Positions 38,807 through 47,153 of a stretch of 51,618 nt of DNA are shown piece by piece (within the stretch, counting starts at the first letter, position 1; each line of letters opens with the position of its first letter). The DNA is from an uncultured Collinsella sp. Its GTDB lineage: Bacteria > Actinomycetota > Coriobacteriia > Coriobacteriales > Coriobacteriaceae. Location: the NCBI GenBank assembly GCA_900542945.1, contig UQPI01000008.1, positions 1 to 51,618 on the forward strand, in the 5' to 3' direction. A program made the position numbers and the translations under genes. Below the pieces are notes generated by a model. That model made no database searches. It worked only from the letters and a program-made list of their open reading frames with translations, and was not told the origin of the DNA.

Positions 38807-40002
38807 GCCGCGTAAGCCCCCTTGTCAGAGATGGCGTAGTGACGGGCAGAGCCCTCGCCCAGCCAGCCGTTCATCTTGGCAATGAAGGTGTCGACCAGAT
38901 CGAGCGGCACGAAGGCCTGGATGGTGCCACCAAAGCCGCCACCGTGAATGCGAACGGCGCCGCGGCCGTCGAGCACGTGCTCGGCCAGCGCCAGGGCATA
39001 CATGGAAGGCTGCTCGGAACCCAGCTTGGCAACAACATTCTGCAGGTACATGGCAGAGCTGGCGCCGGACTCGCGCGTCAGGACCAGGAACTGGTCAATG
39101 TCGCCAGCGTTCAGGGCTGCCCAGCGCTTGTCGACCAGGCCGTTCTCGTACCAGTAGTGAACGGCGCGCAGGCAAGCGCGGTCGCCCAGCTTGGCGCGCA
39201 GCTCGGGGAGCTTGGCGTCAAAGTCGGCAACGTCGACCTCGCACAGGCGTGCCTTGCCAAACTCGGCGGCGACGTCCTGCATCTCGCGCGGAACGGCGGC
39301 GTAGTCGTCGGTAGCTGCCACGTGGTCGGCGCCGACCTTAACGAGCACGAGCGCATAGCCGTGATCCTCAAAGTTGAGCTCGAGCTTCTGGGTTTTAGGC
39401 TGAGCCTGGTCCTCAAAGTCCATGTAGGCGAGGCCGCCCAGGCACACGGCGGCTTGGTCCATAAGACCGCAGGGCTTGCCGTAGTAGTTGTTCTCGGTTC
39501 GCTGGCTCATCTGAGCGAGCGTGACGGGCTCAATGGCGGGCGCGCCCCAGAGCGTCTCCATGGCACGGCCGTACGCGGCCTCGACGGCGGCAGAGCTGGA
39601 AAGGCCGCCGCCCGAGGGGACGGAGCAGGTAAAGGCAAAGTCGAAGCCCTGGGGCTCAACGCCCAGAGCAGCGATTTCGTGGGCCATACCGCGCACGAGG
39701 CTTGCGGACGTGCCCTTCTCGGACTCCTGGACATCCAGCGTGTCGAGCGTGATCTCAAACGTAGGATAGCCCTCGTCGGCTACGCGAACCTTGTTGGAAT
39801 CGGTTGCCACGGCGATGCCGTCAACGGCGACATCGAGCGAGCCGGCGATAACGTGGCCACCCTCGTGGTCGGTGTGGTTGCCGCTGATCTCGGAGCGGCC
39901 GGGCGCGTGCACATAGAGCACCTGGCGATCGCCGATGGGGCCAAACTCCTCCTCAAACAGTTTGGTGAGCGTTGCGAGTGTCTTTTCGTCGGGGGTGGTC
40001 AT
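38797..40002 (-). CDS. galK: Galactokinase
   Basis: GalK phosphorylates alpha-D-galactose at C1. The 401-residue protein belongs to the GHMP kinases: APGRSEISGNHTDHEGGHVI (galactokinase signature, about residues 33–52), the ATP loop CSVPSGGGLSSSAAVEAAYG (about 125) and the C-terminal GAVRIHGGGFGGTIQAFVP. AAGGA stands before the ATG at 40002; a longer frame upstream has no support. It is divergent from the LacI gene at 40341, and three identical GAGTACGTTAACA sites lie between them. Confidence 0.95.
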   Translation of the reverse strand: MTTPDEKTLATLTKLFEEEFGPIGDRQVLYVHAPGRSEISGNHTDHEGGHVIAGSLDVAVDGIAVATDSNKVRVADEGYPTFEITLDTLDVQESEKGTSASLVRGMAHEIAALGVEPQGFDFAFTCSVPSGGGLSSSAAVEAAYGRAMETLWGAPAIEPVTLAQMSQRTENNYYGKPCGLMDQAAVCLGGLAYMDFEDQAQPKTQKLELNFEDHGYALVLVKVGADHVAATDDYAAVPREMQDVAAEFGKARLCEVDVADFDAKLPELRAKLGDRACLRAVHYWYENGLVDKRWAALNAGDIDQFLVLTRESGASSAMYLQNVVAKLGSEQPSMYALALAEHVLDGRGAVRIHGGGFGGTIQAFVPLDLVDTFIAKMNGWLGEGSARHYAISDKGAYAAWL

Positions 40003-40047
40003 GAGGGTCCTTTCCTTGGCGCATACTGACGAGTTTTCCGTCGTAGT

Positions 40048-40247
40048 GAGTACGTTAACAATTTGAAGCGGCATAAACTCAGCATCTACGATGCCGCACG
40101 TTACGGGCTATGTTAACGTACTCATAACACAACACTTATCACTTTTTGAGAATCTGGTAATCGGTAGAAATTCAGCCGTGAACGGTACTGCCGTATGGAC
40201 TTATAAAGCAGAAGAGATGCAGATAGAAAAAGTAGAGTACGTTAACA
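40048..40247. promoter_or_regulatory. Three identical operators GAGTACGTTAACA between galK and the LacI gene
   Basis: The 13-mer occurs at 40048–40060 and 40235–40247 on the plus strand and at 40111–40123 on the minus strand. The first two copies are inverted to each other with start points 63 bp apart. Read on the other strand the motif is TGTTAACGTACTC, sharing TGTTAACGT with the lacE-side sites. A CCGTGAACGGTAC site lies at 40176–40188. Confidence 0.7.
40175..40188. promoter_or_regulatory. CCGTGAACGGT-type site in the galK–LacI gap
   Basis: GCCGTGAACGGTAC contains the palindrome ACCGT/ACGGT-like core seen before lacA (33396) and before the PTS operon (10562). Confidence 0.45.
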
Positions 40248-40340
40248 TGCGTCCGACGATAGCGGGCCTCGGCGCGGGATGTATTTCTGCCCGGGCCGGC
40301 ATTCACGCTATTCAGATCTCTCAAGGGTGAAGGTGATCCT

Positions 40341-41372
40341 GTGGCAAGGTGCCCGTCCAACGATACCAGTTCGCGTCCGGTCTCCATGGCCGACGTCGCC
40401 CGCGCTGCTGGCGTTTCGCAGCAGACGGTTTCGCGCGTCGCCAACGGCTTGCCCAACGTTAACGAACAGACGCGCCGGCGCGTGCAGGCCGCTATGCAAG
40501 AGCTTGGCTTTCGTCCGAGTTATGCCGGTCGCTCGCTGCGTGACGGCCGTTACCATTCGGTCGGGCTGTGCGTCAACGATGTCACCAAGTTTGGGAACCT
40601 CTCAATGATCGACGGCATCGCCAGCGCAGCTCGCGAGCATAATTGCGCCATCACGCTGGTCGAGATGTCCAAGACCGAGGAGTTTTCGCTTGCCGAGGCC
40701 ACGCGTCGTATGGCCGCGCTGCCCGTGGACGGTATCATCATCGGCATGAGTCGCATGGCGCCCGATTTTGAGACGTTCGATCCGTTGCCGGGCATTGGAA
40801 CGGTCATCGTTACCATGTACGCGCATCCGCGCGTGACCACGGTCGATTCCGACCATTACGGCTGCTCGCTATTGCTTATGGATCACCTGTTTGAGCTGGG
40901 GCACGAGCAGATTCGCTATATTGGCGGCCCGTCGTTCTCGGTCGACGAGCAATTTCGTCGCGCCGGTTGGCAAGATACACTCGAGCGTAAACACATCGAG
41001 ACGGTAGAGCCACTCGAGGGCGACTGGTCTGCCAACAGCGGCTACGAGGCCGCTCGGTACTTGGCTGAGCACGACCGCACCATGACGGCGATTTACGCGG
41101 CAAACGACCAGATGGCAAACGGCGCCATTGCCGCGCTGCGCGATAGCGGCTTGCGCGTGCCCGAGGACGTGAGCGTGGTGGGTGTCGATGACTCGCTCGA
41201 CGACTTTGTAGCACATAACGAGCTCACGACCGTGCGATTCGATCTGCATCAGCGCGGACGCGAGGTGTTCGAGCATGCGGTTCCCAAGGCGGGTACGGCG
41301 GGCAAAACCGTTGCCATTCGTATTCCCGGCCAGCTCATCATTCGACAGAGCACGGCGATACCGCGCTCATAG
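40341..41372 (+). CDS. LacI-family transcriptional regulator (gal region)
   Basis: A 343-residue regulator. The helix-turn-helix is SMADVARAAGVSQQTVSRVA with hinge GFRPSYAGRSLRDGRY, and the ligand domain has VGLCVNDVTKFGN, TTVDSDHYGCSLLLMDHLFE, YIGGPSFSVDEQFRRAGWQD and PEDVSVVGVDDSLDDF. The start is GTG at 40341 with GAAGGTGA upstream. It is divergent from galK–galT and most likely represses that unit through the three GAGTACGTTAACA sites. It is clearly a paralogue of the LacI protein at 30282. Confidence 0.9.
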   Translation: MARCPSNDTSSRPVSMADVARAAGVSQQTVSRVANGLPNVNEQTRRRVQAAMQELGFRPSYAGRSLRDGRYHSVGLCVNDVTKFGNLSMIDGIASAAREHNCAITLVEMSKTEEFSLAEATRRMAALPVDGIIIGMSRMAPDFETFDPLPGIGTVIVTMYAHPRVTTVDSDHYGCSLLLMDHLFELGHEQIRYIGGPSFSVDEQFRRAGWQDTLERKHIETVEPLEGDWSANSGYEAARYLAEHDRTMTAIYAANDQMANGAIAALRDSGLRVPEDVSVVGVDDSLDDFVAHNELTTVRFDLHQRGREVFEHAVPKAGTAGKTVAIRIPGQLIIRQSTAIPRS

Positions 41373-41501
41373 TTTGTGCTGGTAAACGGCGATTTATCGC
41401 ATTTCAATAACAATCGGTAAGGATGCCGGCAGATAGCTGTTGGGATGCAGCCGAGTGCTATGATAGACGGGCTCTTTTGTCTATCTAGGAGGCTTTGCCT
41501 G

Positions 41502-42662
41502 ATGGAGATCACCAAGGATATCCGCTACGTTGGCGTCGACGATCACGACATTGACCTGTTCGAGGGCCAGTACGATGTGTCCGAGAACGGTATGGCATAC
41601 AACAGCTACGTTATCTTGGGCGAAAAGATCGCTGTCGCCGATTCGGTCGACGGCGGTTTTGTCGACGAGTGGCTCGGTAACATCGAAGCCGTGCTCGACG
41701 GCCGCACGCCCGATTACCTGGTCGTTCACCATATGGAGCCCGATCACTCCGCTGGCATCGCCGCCTTTATGGAGCGCTATCCCCAGGCGCAGATTGTGGC
41801 CAGCATGGGCGCCTTCCGCATGATGGTCAACTACTTTGGCACCGATTATCCCGAGCGCAAGATGGTCGTCAAAGAGGGCGACGTGCTCGACCTGGGCGGC
41901 CACAGCCTGACGTTTGTCGGCGCTCCCAACGTTCACTGGCCCGAGGTGCTGTTCTCTTACGAGGCCACCGACAAGGTGCTCTTTAGTGCCGACGGCTTTG
42001 GCAAGTTTGGCGCCAATGACATCGAAGATCCGGAAGGGTGGGCCTGCGAGGCGCGCCGTTACTACTTTGGCATCGTGGGCAAGTTCGGCAAGTTTGTGCA
42101 AGCGGTGCTCAAGAAGGCCGCCGATTTGGACATCCAGGTTATCTGTCCGCTCCATGGCCCCGTGCTGACCGAGAACCTGGGCTACTACCTCGACACCTAC
42201 AACACCTGGTCGAGCTATCAGCCCGAGGACGAGGGAATCACCATTGCCTACGCGAGCGTGTATGGCCATCTGAAGGCTGCCGTTGAGGAGCTTGCATCTG
42301 CGCTCGAGGCCCGCGGCCAGAAGGTTTCCGTCTTTGACCTGGCTCGCGACGACATGGCCGAGGCCGTTGAGGATGCGTTCCGCTATGACCGTCTGGTGCT
42401 CGCCTCCATCACCTATCAGGGCGAGATCTTCCCGTTCGTGAGTACCTTTATCCACACGCTTGCCGAGCACGCCTATCAGAACCGTACGGTGGCGCTAGTC
42501 GAGGCCGGCTCCTGGGCGCCCACTGCCGCCAAGGTAATGACCAAGGAGCTCGAGGGTATGAAGGACATCACCCTGGCGCAGAACAAGGTGACCGTGCTGG
42601 GCTCGCTCAACGACGCCTCGCGCGCTCAGATTGAGGCCCTCGCCGACGAGCTTTCCAAGTAG
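41502..42662 (+). CDS. FprA-type A flavoprotein (flavodiiron protein)
   Basis: Flavodiiron proteins reduce oxygen or nitric oxide with electrons from rubredoxin or a similar carrier, protecting anaerobes. The 386-residue protein has the metallo-beta-lactamase-like diiron domain with HMEPDH at residues 77–82, NVHWPEVLF, FSADGFGKFG and CPLHGP, and then a flavodoxin domain starting IAYASVYGHLKAAVEELA near residue 247. No rubredoxin or flavin-reductase extension is present, so it is the simple A class. AGGAGG lies before the ATG. It is monocistronic, with a hairpin terminator shared with the DeoR gene on the other side. Confidence 0.92.
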   Translation: MEITKDIRYVGVDDHDIDLFEGQYDVSENGMAYNSYVILGEKIAVADSVDGGFVDEWLGNIEAVLDGRTPDYLVVHHMEPDHSAGIAAFMERYPQAQIVASMGAFRMMVNYFGTDYPERKMVVKEGDVLDLGGHSLTFVGAPNVHWPEVLFSYEATDKVLFSADGFGKFGANDIEDPEGWACEARRYYFGIVGKFGKFVQAVLKKAADLDIQVICPLHGPVLTENLGYYLDTYNTWSSYQPEDEGITIAYASVYGHLKAAVEELASALEARGQKVSVFDLARDDMAEAVEDAFRYDRLVLASITYQGEIFPFVSTFIHTLAEHAYQNRTVALVEAGSWAPTAAKVMTKELEGMKDITLAQNKVTVLGSLNDASRAQIEALADELSK

Positions 42663-42685
42663 CGACACGTTCACTTTTGACGCTC

Positions 42686-42727
42686 AACCACCACAAAGGG
42701 GGCAGACACCTTTGTGGTGGTTTTTGT
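42686..42727. terminator. Bidirectional terminator
   Basis: AACCACCACAAAGG (42686–42699) pairs with CCTTTGTGGTGGTT (42709–42722) followed by TTTG. It lies between converging genes and can serve both. Confidence 0.85.
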
Positions 42728-43531
42728 TTAAGCGCCGGTGATGACGAGATTTGGGCGGGCGTCGTCGGCGGTCTCGGCGATTGAGGTGGCGACGGCGCCA
42801 TCGGGATCACGGTCCATCACGATGGTGTCGACGTCGACAAGCTCGGCAAAGCGGTACATGCCGCGTCCGTTAACCTTGCTGGCGTCCATGAGGGCGACGC
42901 TTTGATGGGCTGCGGCGATCATAGCCGTTTTGGTCTCGGCCATCTGCGGAAAGTCGGTCGTAAAGCCGCAACGGGGGACAAAAGCGCCGGGGCATACGAT
43001 GGCAAGGTCGGCGTGAACCGTTTGAAGCGCCTGCATAGTGAGCGGTCCGTACAGATAACGATGGCCTTTGCGCAGTGCCCCGCCCAGCATGACGACATCA
43101 ACCGAGGGCATACTCTCGTCGATGTAATCGGCAATGGTAATGTCTGCCGTGATGACGGTGATGCCGTCGCGCTGGTCGAGGAGCCGGACAAACTCGAGAG
43201 CGGTGGTGCCCGAGTCGACGAGCAGAGTGTCACCATTGCCGACGAGCTCGATGGCACTTTGTGCGATGGCCTGCTTGGCGGCGACATTTACGTTGATGCG
43301 GCGATCTTGCGTGGAGACAGTTAGGCGTTTGTGGAGCGACACGGCGCCGCCATGCGTACGGCGTAGCTTGCCTGCTTCGGCGAGCGCGTCCAGGTCGGCG
43401 CGGGCGGTGACGGAGGACACGCCAAAGGTCTGGGCGATTTCTGCCACCTGCACCGAGGCGTTATGCTCGAGCATCTCCATGATGGCGGCGCGCCGCTCAT
43501 CGGCGAAAGCTCGGGTTGTTGCATGGGCCAT
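42728..43531 (-). CDS. DeoR-family transcriptional regulator next to the aldolase gene
   Basis: A 267-residue regulator: helix-turn-helix SVQVAEIAQTFGVSSVTARA with DLDALAEAGKLRRTHGGAV, then the sugar-phosphate domain with TLLVDSGTTALEFVRLL, VITADITIADYID, VVMLGGALRKGHRYLYGP and VALMDASKVNGRGMY. GGAG precedes the ATG at 43531. It is divergent from the class II aldolase gene and an inverted repeat AAGTAAG…CTTACTT lies between, so it probably controls the aldolase in response to a sugar phosphate. Confidence 0.88.
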   Translation of the reverse strand: MAHATTRAFADERRAAIMEMLEHNASVQVAEIAQTFGVSSVTARADLDALAEAGKLRRTHGGAVSLHKRLTVSTQDRRINVNVAAKQAIAQSAIELVGNGDTLLVDSGTTALEFVRLLDQRDGITVITADITIADYIDESMPSVDVVMLGGALRKGHRYLYGPLTMQALQTVHADLAIVCPGAFVPRCGFTTDFPQMAETKTAMIAAAHQSVALMDASKVNGRGMYRFAELVDVDTIVMDRDPDGAVATSIAETADDARPNLVITGA

Positions 43532-43598
43532 AGTTGCTCCATCATCGTCTGAAATTTGCAGGAATTGTGTTGAGTCTATTTTCGTTCATTTTCTTTTT

Positions 43599-43639
43599 AA
43601 GTAAGAAAACGCCTTTCGATTACTTACTTTTTCTATAAA
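43599..43639. promoter_or_regulatory. Inverted repeat and -10 box before the aldolase gene
   Basis: AAGTAAG (43599–43605) and CTTACTT (43623–43629) form an inverted repeat with a 17-bp spacer, and TATAAA at about 43634 is a possible -10 box. It is a likely DeoR operator between the divergent genes. Confidence 0.45.
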
Positions 43640-43866
43640 AGAAAGATGATCAAGGCTCAAAACTCAATTTCGAACACGCGCGCTCAGGTTCGATCCCTTC
43701 CGTTTGCTTTTCAAAAATGAAGGTTGGACCTCGCGCGATGACAATATCTCGCACATGCATACCCGCTGAATTTCATACAATGAGCGCAGCAAAACGCAAG
43801 GTAAAACGCCTTGTGAACAACTACGCCCGATGTCCAGATGCGGGCGATGGAGAGGAGCAAACGCTC

Positions 43867-44724
43867 ATGGCACTTGTTACCACCGAAAAGATGCTCAAGG
43901 ACGCTCAGGCCGGCCACTACGCCGTTGGCGCGTTCAACGTCGAGAACCTCGAGTTTGTTATGGCCGTTCTGGCCGCTGCCGAGGAGACCAAGTCCCCCGT
44001 CATCATGCAGACCACCCCGGGCACGATTAAGACCGCTGGTCTGGACTACTTCTACGGCATGGTCAAGGCTGCCGCTGAGCGCGCTTCCGTGCCCGTTGCC
44101 CTGCACCTTGATCACGGCGATGGCTATGACCGCTGCATGCAGGCTTTCCGCACGGGCTACACCTCCGTCATGATCGACGGTTCGCACGAGTCCTTCGAGG
44201 ACAACATTGCCCTGACCAAGTCCGTCGCCGATGCTGGCCGCGCCATGGGCGTGCCCGTCGAGGCCGAGCTCGGCAAGGTTGGCGGCAAGGAGGACGACGG
44301 TCCCGCGGTTGAGGGCGAGAGCCCCTACACCGATCCGGCCGAGGCCAAGGAGTTCGTCGAGCGCACCGGCTGCACCTCGCTCGCTATTGGCGTTGGCACC
44401 AGCCACGGTGTGTACACGAGCGATCCGCACATCGAGCAGTCCGTGGTCAAGGCCATCCGCGACGCCGTCGACGTGCCGCTGGTTCTGCACGGCACCTCCG
44501 GTGTGCCCGATGAGCAGGTTGCCGAGGCTGTGAAGAACGGCATCTGCAAGGTTAACTACGCCACCGAGCTGCGTCAGGCCTACACCAAGGGCTTCATGGC
44601 CTACATGGCCGAGAACCCCGCCTGCTTCGATCCCAAGAAGCCGGCCAAGGAGGGCATGCGTGAGATCACCGAGCTGGTTAAGATCCGCATGACCAACCTC
44701 AACTCTGTGGGCAAAGCAGAGTAA
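43867..44724 (+). CDS. Class II aldolase, tagatose-/fructose-bisphosphate type (GatY/KbaY-like)
   Basis: The enzyme splits tagatose-1,6-bisphosphate (or fructose-1,6-bisphosphate) into two triose phosphates. The 285-residue length and the zinc-site residues match GatY/KbaY: Asp-82 and His-83 in LHLDHGDG, His-180 in GTSHGVY and His-208 in LVLHGTSG. YTSVMIDGSHESFEDNI and NYATELRQAYTKGF are further class II features. No LacD-type class I aldolase is in the window, so this gene probably completes the galactose-6-P and GalNAc routes; a role in glycolysis is the alternative. GGAGAGGAG lies before the ATG at 43867. KbaY-type enzymes often need a KbaZ/GatZ partner, which is not seen here. Confidence 0.88.
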   Translation: MALVTTEKMLKDAQAGHYAVGAFNVENLEFVMAVLAAAEETKSPVIMQTTPGTIKTAGLDYFYGMVKAAAERASVPVALHLDHGDGYDRCMQAFRTGYTSVMIDGSHESFEDNIALTKSVADAGRAMGVPVEAELGKVGGKEDDGPAVEGESPYTDPAEAKEFVERTGCTSLAIGVGTSHGVYTSDPHIEQSVVKAIRDAVDVPLVLHGTSGVPDEQVAEAVKNGICKVNYATELRQAYTKGFMAYMAENPACFDPKKPAKEGMREITELVKIRMTNLNSVGKAE

Positions 44725-44753
44725 CAGCAAGGGTACTCCGACTCGCTACATAT

Positions 44754-44882
44754 CCCGGGGAGGGACGAGGACTTAGTTCCCCAATCGTCCTCGGGCATGC
44801 AAAAAGCCTCGCTGCGCACTTCGTGCGGCGAGGCTTTTTGCCCCCTGCGGAAAGATTGGGGAACTAAGCCCTCGTCCCTCCC
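44754..44882. repeat. Nested palindrome with internal terminator
   Basis: Outer arms of 29–30 bp (GAGGGACGAGG-A-CTTAGTTCC… at 44759–44786 and the inverted copy at 44854–44882) match except for one base. Inside, CAAAAAGCCTCGC (44800–44812) pairs with GCGAGGCTTTTTG (44828–44840), a bidirectional terminator. Downstream, CGCCCTTGTGGCGTT is repeated at about 44905 and 45007. The whole 322-base gap contains no gene. Confidence 0.8.
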
Positions 44883-45046
44883 AGGTTGACCTACTCGAGG
44901 TCGTCGCCCTTGTGGCGTTAGGGCGGAAAATAATAAGAAGCCTTCGCGCTGCGGAATGATTTTGGAAACTAAGTACGGGGACCCGCCCAAGCCGTCCTGC
45001 TCAATCGCCCTTGTGGCGTTGGGACTGAAAGGGTGGGACGCGTGGG

Positions 45047-45670
45047 TTATTTGGTTGTTAGGGTTAGCAGGTCGTTGGGGGTTTTGAGGTTGTAGGTGGC
45101 GTTTGGGATATCTTGGTGTGATCCCCATGCTGCTCGGGCAAAACTGACCCCTGCCGAAGTTGCGCATTGTTCGTCGTAGACGGTGTCGCCAACGTAGACG
45201 ACGTTGCCAGGATTCGCGCCCGCACGTCGGAGATATTCGAGCATGGGTGCGGGTGCGGGTTTATGTTCGGTTGTGTCTTCGACAAGGATGATGTGCTCAA
45301 AATACTTATCGAAACCAAGGGGTGCAATTTCTTTTGCGTATTCGTCGCGCGCACGTGAGGAGACGATGCCAAGTTTGCAGCCGCTATCGGCGAGTGTTGC
45401 GATGACTTCAAGCAAACCTGGAAACACGCTGATGGTGCTTTTAAAGCTGGCGGCAACTTGGCACCAGCGATCCAACGTTGCCTGCGAGTAGATTCCAAGT
45501 TTCTCAAGGGCATCCTTGCCGGGTATGCCGAGGGCAAATTCAAGCTCGTGTCGGGGGAGCGTTTTGCCGGTCTCTTCTTGGACAATCTGGACAAGCGATG
45601 ATAGAACGCTTTCTTCTGTATCTGCCAATGTCCCATCAACGTCAAATACGATATGGTCAAAGTGCTTCAT
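45047..45670 (-). CDS. HAD-superfamily hydrolase (phosphoglycolate-phosphatase-like)
   Basis: A 207-residue soluble phosphatase of the HAD family. Motif I is FDVDGTLADTEES (nucleophile and acid/base Asp, residues about 9–21), motif II is GIVSSRARDE (about 100), motif III Lys is in EHKPAPAPMLEYL and motif IV is VYVGDTVYDEQCA (about 160). A helical cap lies between motifs I and II. The substrate is not evident; small sugar phosphates or pyrophosphate-like substrates are typical. AGGAG precedes the ATG. It follows the AraC gene after 56 bases on the same strand. Confidence 0.9.
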   Translation of the reverse strand: MKHFDHIVFDVDGTLADTEESVLSSLVQIVQEETGKTLPRHELEFALGIPGKDALEKLGIYSQATLDRWCQVAASFKSTISVFPGLLEVIATLADSGCKLGIVSSRARDEYAKEIAPLGFDKYFEHIILVEDTTEHKPAPAPMLEYLRRAGANPGNVVYVGDTVYDEQCATSAGVSFARAAWGSHQDIPNATYNLKTPNDLLTLTTK

Positions 45671-45726
45671 ATGATTGCTCCTCTCTGTTGTTTGCCTGCA
45701 AGTTTGATGCGGTGACAGAAGAAAGG

Positions 45727-46665
45727 CTAGCGGGATTTCTGCCTGGTGCTATCGAGATTCTGCCTCGCTGCTCGATAGCTCGAAGGAGTGCATCCCATTT
45801 GTTCTTTAAATACCTGGCCAAGATGGCTTGCTGTCGCAAAGCCGCATTGGCGCGCGACTGTCTGGACCGTTCGCGTGGTGTGTGTCAAAAGTTCGCAAGC
45901 ACGGTTTACGCGGTATGCGCGCAGATATGCCGCCGGGGTCGTTCCTGCGCAAGCTTCGATAATGCGGTAACACTCTCTTTCGCTTACGCCGGCTGCAGAT
46001 GCCATCTGGGGCACATCTATAGCGGCTGCATAGTTCGCGCGGATATAGTCCAGGATTGCCTTGAACTGTACGTCGCGGTTGGTCATCCAAGAGGCGTTGT
46101 CGGAGGAAAAGAGCGGTTCGGCCTTGGCGTAAATCTGAATCCAGAGCTCTGACAAGCTATTCCGAAGCGCCATCTCGTTCTGCGGCCGTTGAAGGTCGTG
46201 GTTAAAGGAACTCTTTAGCAAATCGATAAAGGGCATATCGTCGGGGTTGGTGGGCGACCATTTGAGCACATCGACGCCTCGACATTGAAGCAATGGGTTG
46301 ATGTAGCGCTTTTGGAGACGTCCCGCGGGATCGCCGAGCATCGACGGCTGAAAGATATGCAGCATTTGAATGGCTGGCGCCGAATTGGGTGATTGCAGCG
46401 TGCTGTGCAAAACGCCGCCGTTGATAAAGCCGGCGGACCCTTCCTCAAAGCGTACGTGCTCATGAGCCGCGTGCGTTCGATAGTCAATCGCTCCCTGCTC
46501 CATATAGAAAAGCTCAACTTCGGAATGCCAGTGCCAGGGGACGGAATTGCCCGGATAGCGAGCGAATTCTGCGCGTTCGGCAATATAGGGCCAGTCTTCG
46601 GCGGTCTCGGGAAACGCTTCCTCGCGTCCTCCGCGGTGCAATTCTATGTGATCCATGTTTCGCAT
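45727..46665 (-). CDS. AraC-family transcriptional regulator with cupin sensor domain
   Basis: A 312-residue regulator. The N-terminal part has the cupin pattern VPWHWHSEVELFYMEQGAID and FINGGVLHSTLQS, typical of sugar-sensing AraC proteins. The C-terminal part has two helix-turn-helix motifs: IDVPQMASAAGVSERECYRI and TVQTVARQCGFATASHLGQV followed by FKEQMGCTPSSYR. The start at 46665 is uncertain since the ribosome site is weak; the next Met is three codons later. Targets are unknown; a HAD gene lies downstream. Confidence 0.88.
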   Translation of the reverse strand: MRNMDHIELHRGGREEAFPETAEDWPYIAERAEFARYPGNSVPWHWHSEVELFYMEQGAIDYRTHAAHEHVRFEEGSAGFINGGVLHSTLQSPNSAPAIQMLHIFQPSMLGDPAGRLQKRYINPLLQCRGVDVLKWSPTNPDDMPFIDLLKSSFNHDLQRPQNEMALRNSLSELWIQIYAKAEPLFSSDNASWMTNRDVQFKAILDYIRANYAAAIDVPQMASAAGVSERECYRIIEACAGTTPAAYLRAYRVNRACELLTHTTRTVQTVARQCGFATASHLGQVFKEQMGCTPSSYRAARQNLDSTRQKSR

Positions 46666-46690
46666 GGCATCAGTATAAAGCGCGATGGGC

Positions 46691-46900
46691 TTAGATTGCT
46701 CTTGCCTGTTCGGGGAACGCCTTGTCTAGGGATGCTTGGAGCTTTTCGAAGGATGCTCGTAAGTTGAGGCTCTGATCGGCTGAGCGCTTGGTTTTTGTGG
46801 TGGGGGAGTCGAGGAGGCCGTTTCTCTGTGTCGGGGGGAAGGAGAAAAGGTTTGCATGATTTAGGGATGGCCGCTGTGCCGCGTCATTGGAAGAATGCAT
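46691..46900 (-). CDS. Short hypothetical protein, uncertain
   Basis: A 69-residue frame with GAGGAGG ten bases before its ATG. The C-terminal NLRASFEKLQASLDKAF is an amphipathic helix; no family is recognised. It lies in a 488-base stretch between the AraC and Nudix–Vsr genes. Upstream on the same strand is an open frame of about 60 codons without a start codon, ending in RNLLVDIEEAA at about 46916, so this region may be the remains of a broken gene. Confidence 0.3.
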   Translation of the reverse strand: MHSSNDAAQRPSLNHANLFSFPPTQRNGLLDSPTTKTKRSADQSLNLRASFEKLQASLDKAFPEQARAI

Positions 46901-47153
46901 GCTTATGCGGCCTCCTCGATGTCCACCAAAAGGTTGCGCACGGGGTGTGCTGCTAGGTCCCGTGCGTTGGCAGTATTATGCCGCGGCTGCTGAAAAGAAG
47001 CGCTAAAGAAAGGCTTAACCTGGTTTGATGTTACGATGAAACTGCAGGTCAGAGGTATCGAGTAACACTCTTGAAAGGTTTTGGGCTTAAGGACTTTCTA
47101 AGGTTTGTGACGTGGATGTGGCGCGGACGTGCGGAGCGTGTGGATGCTCGCTG

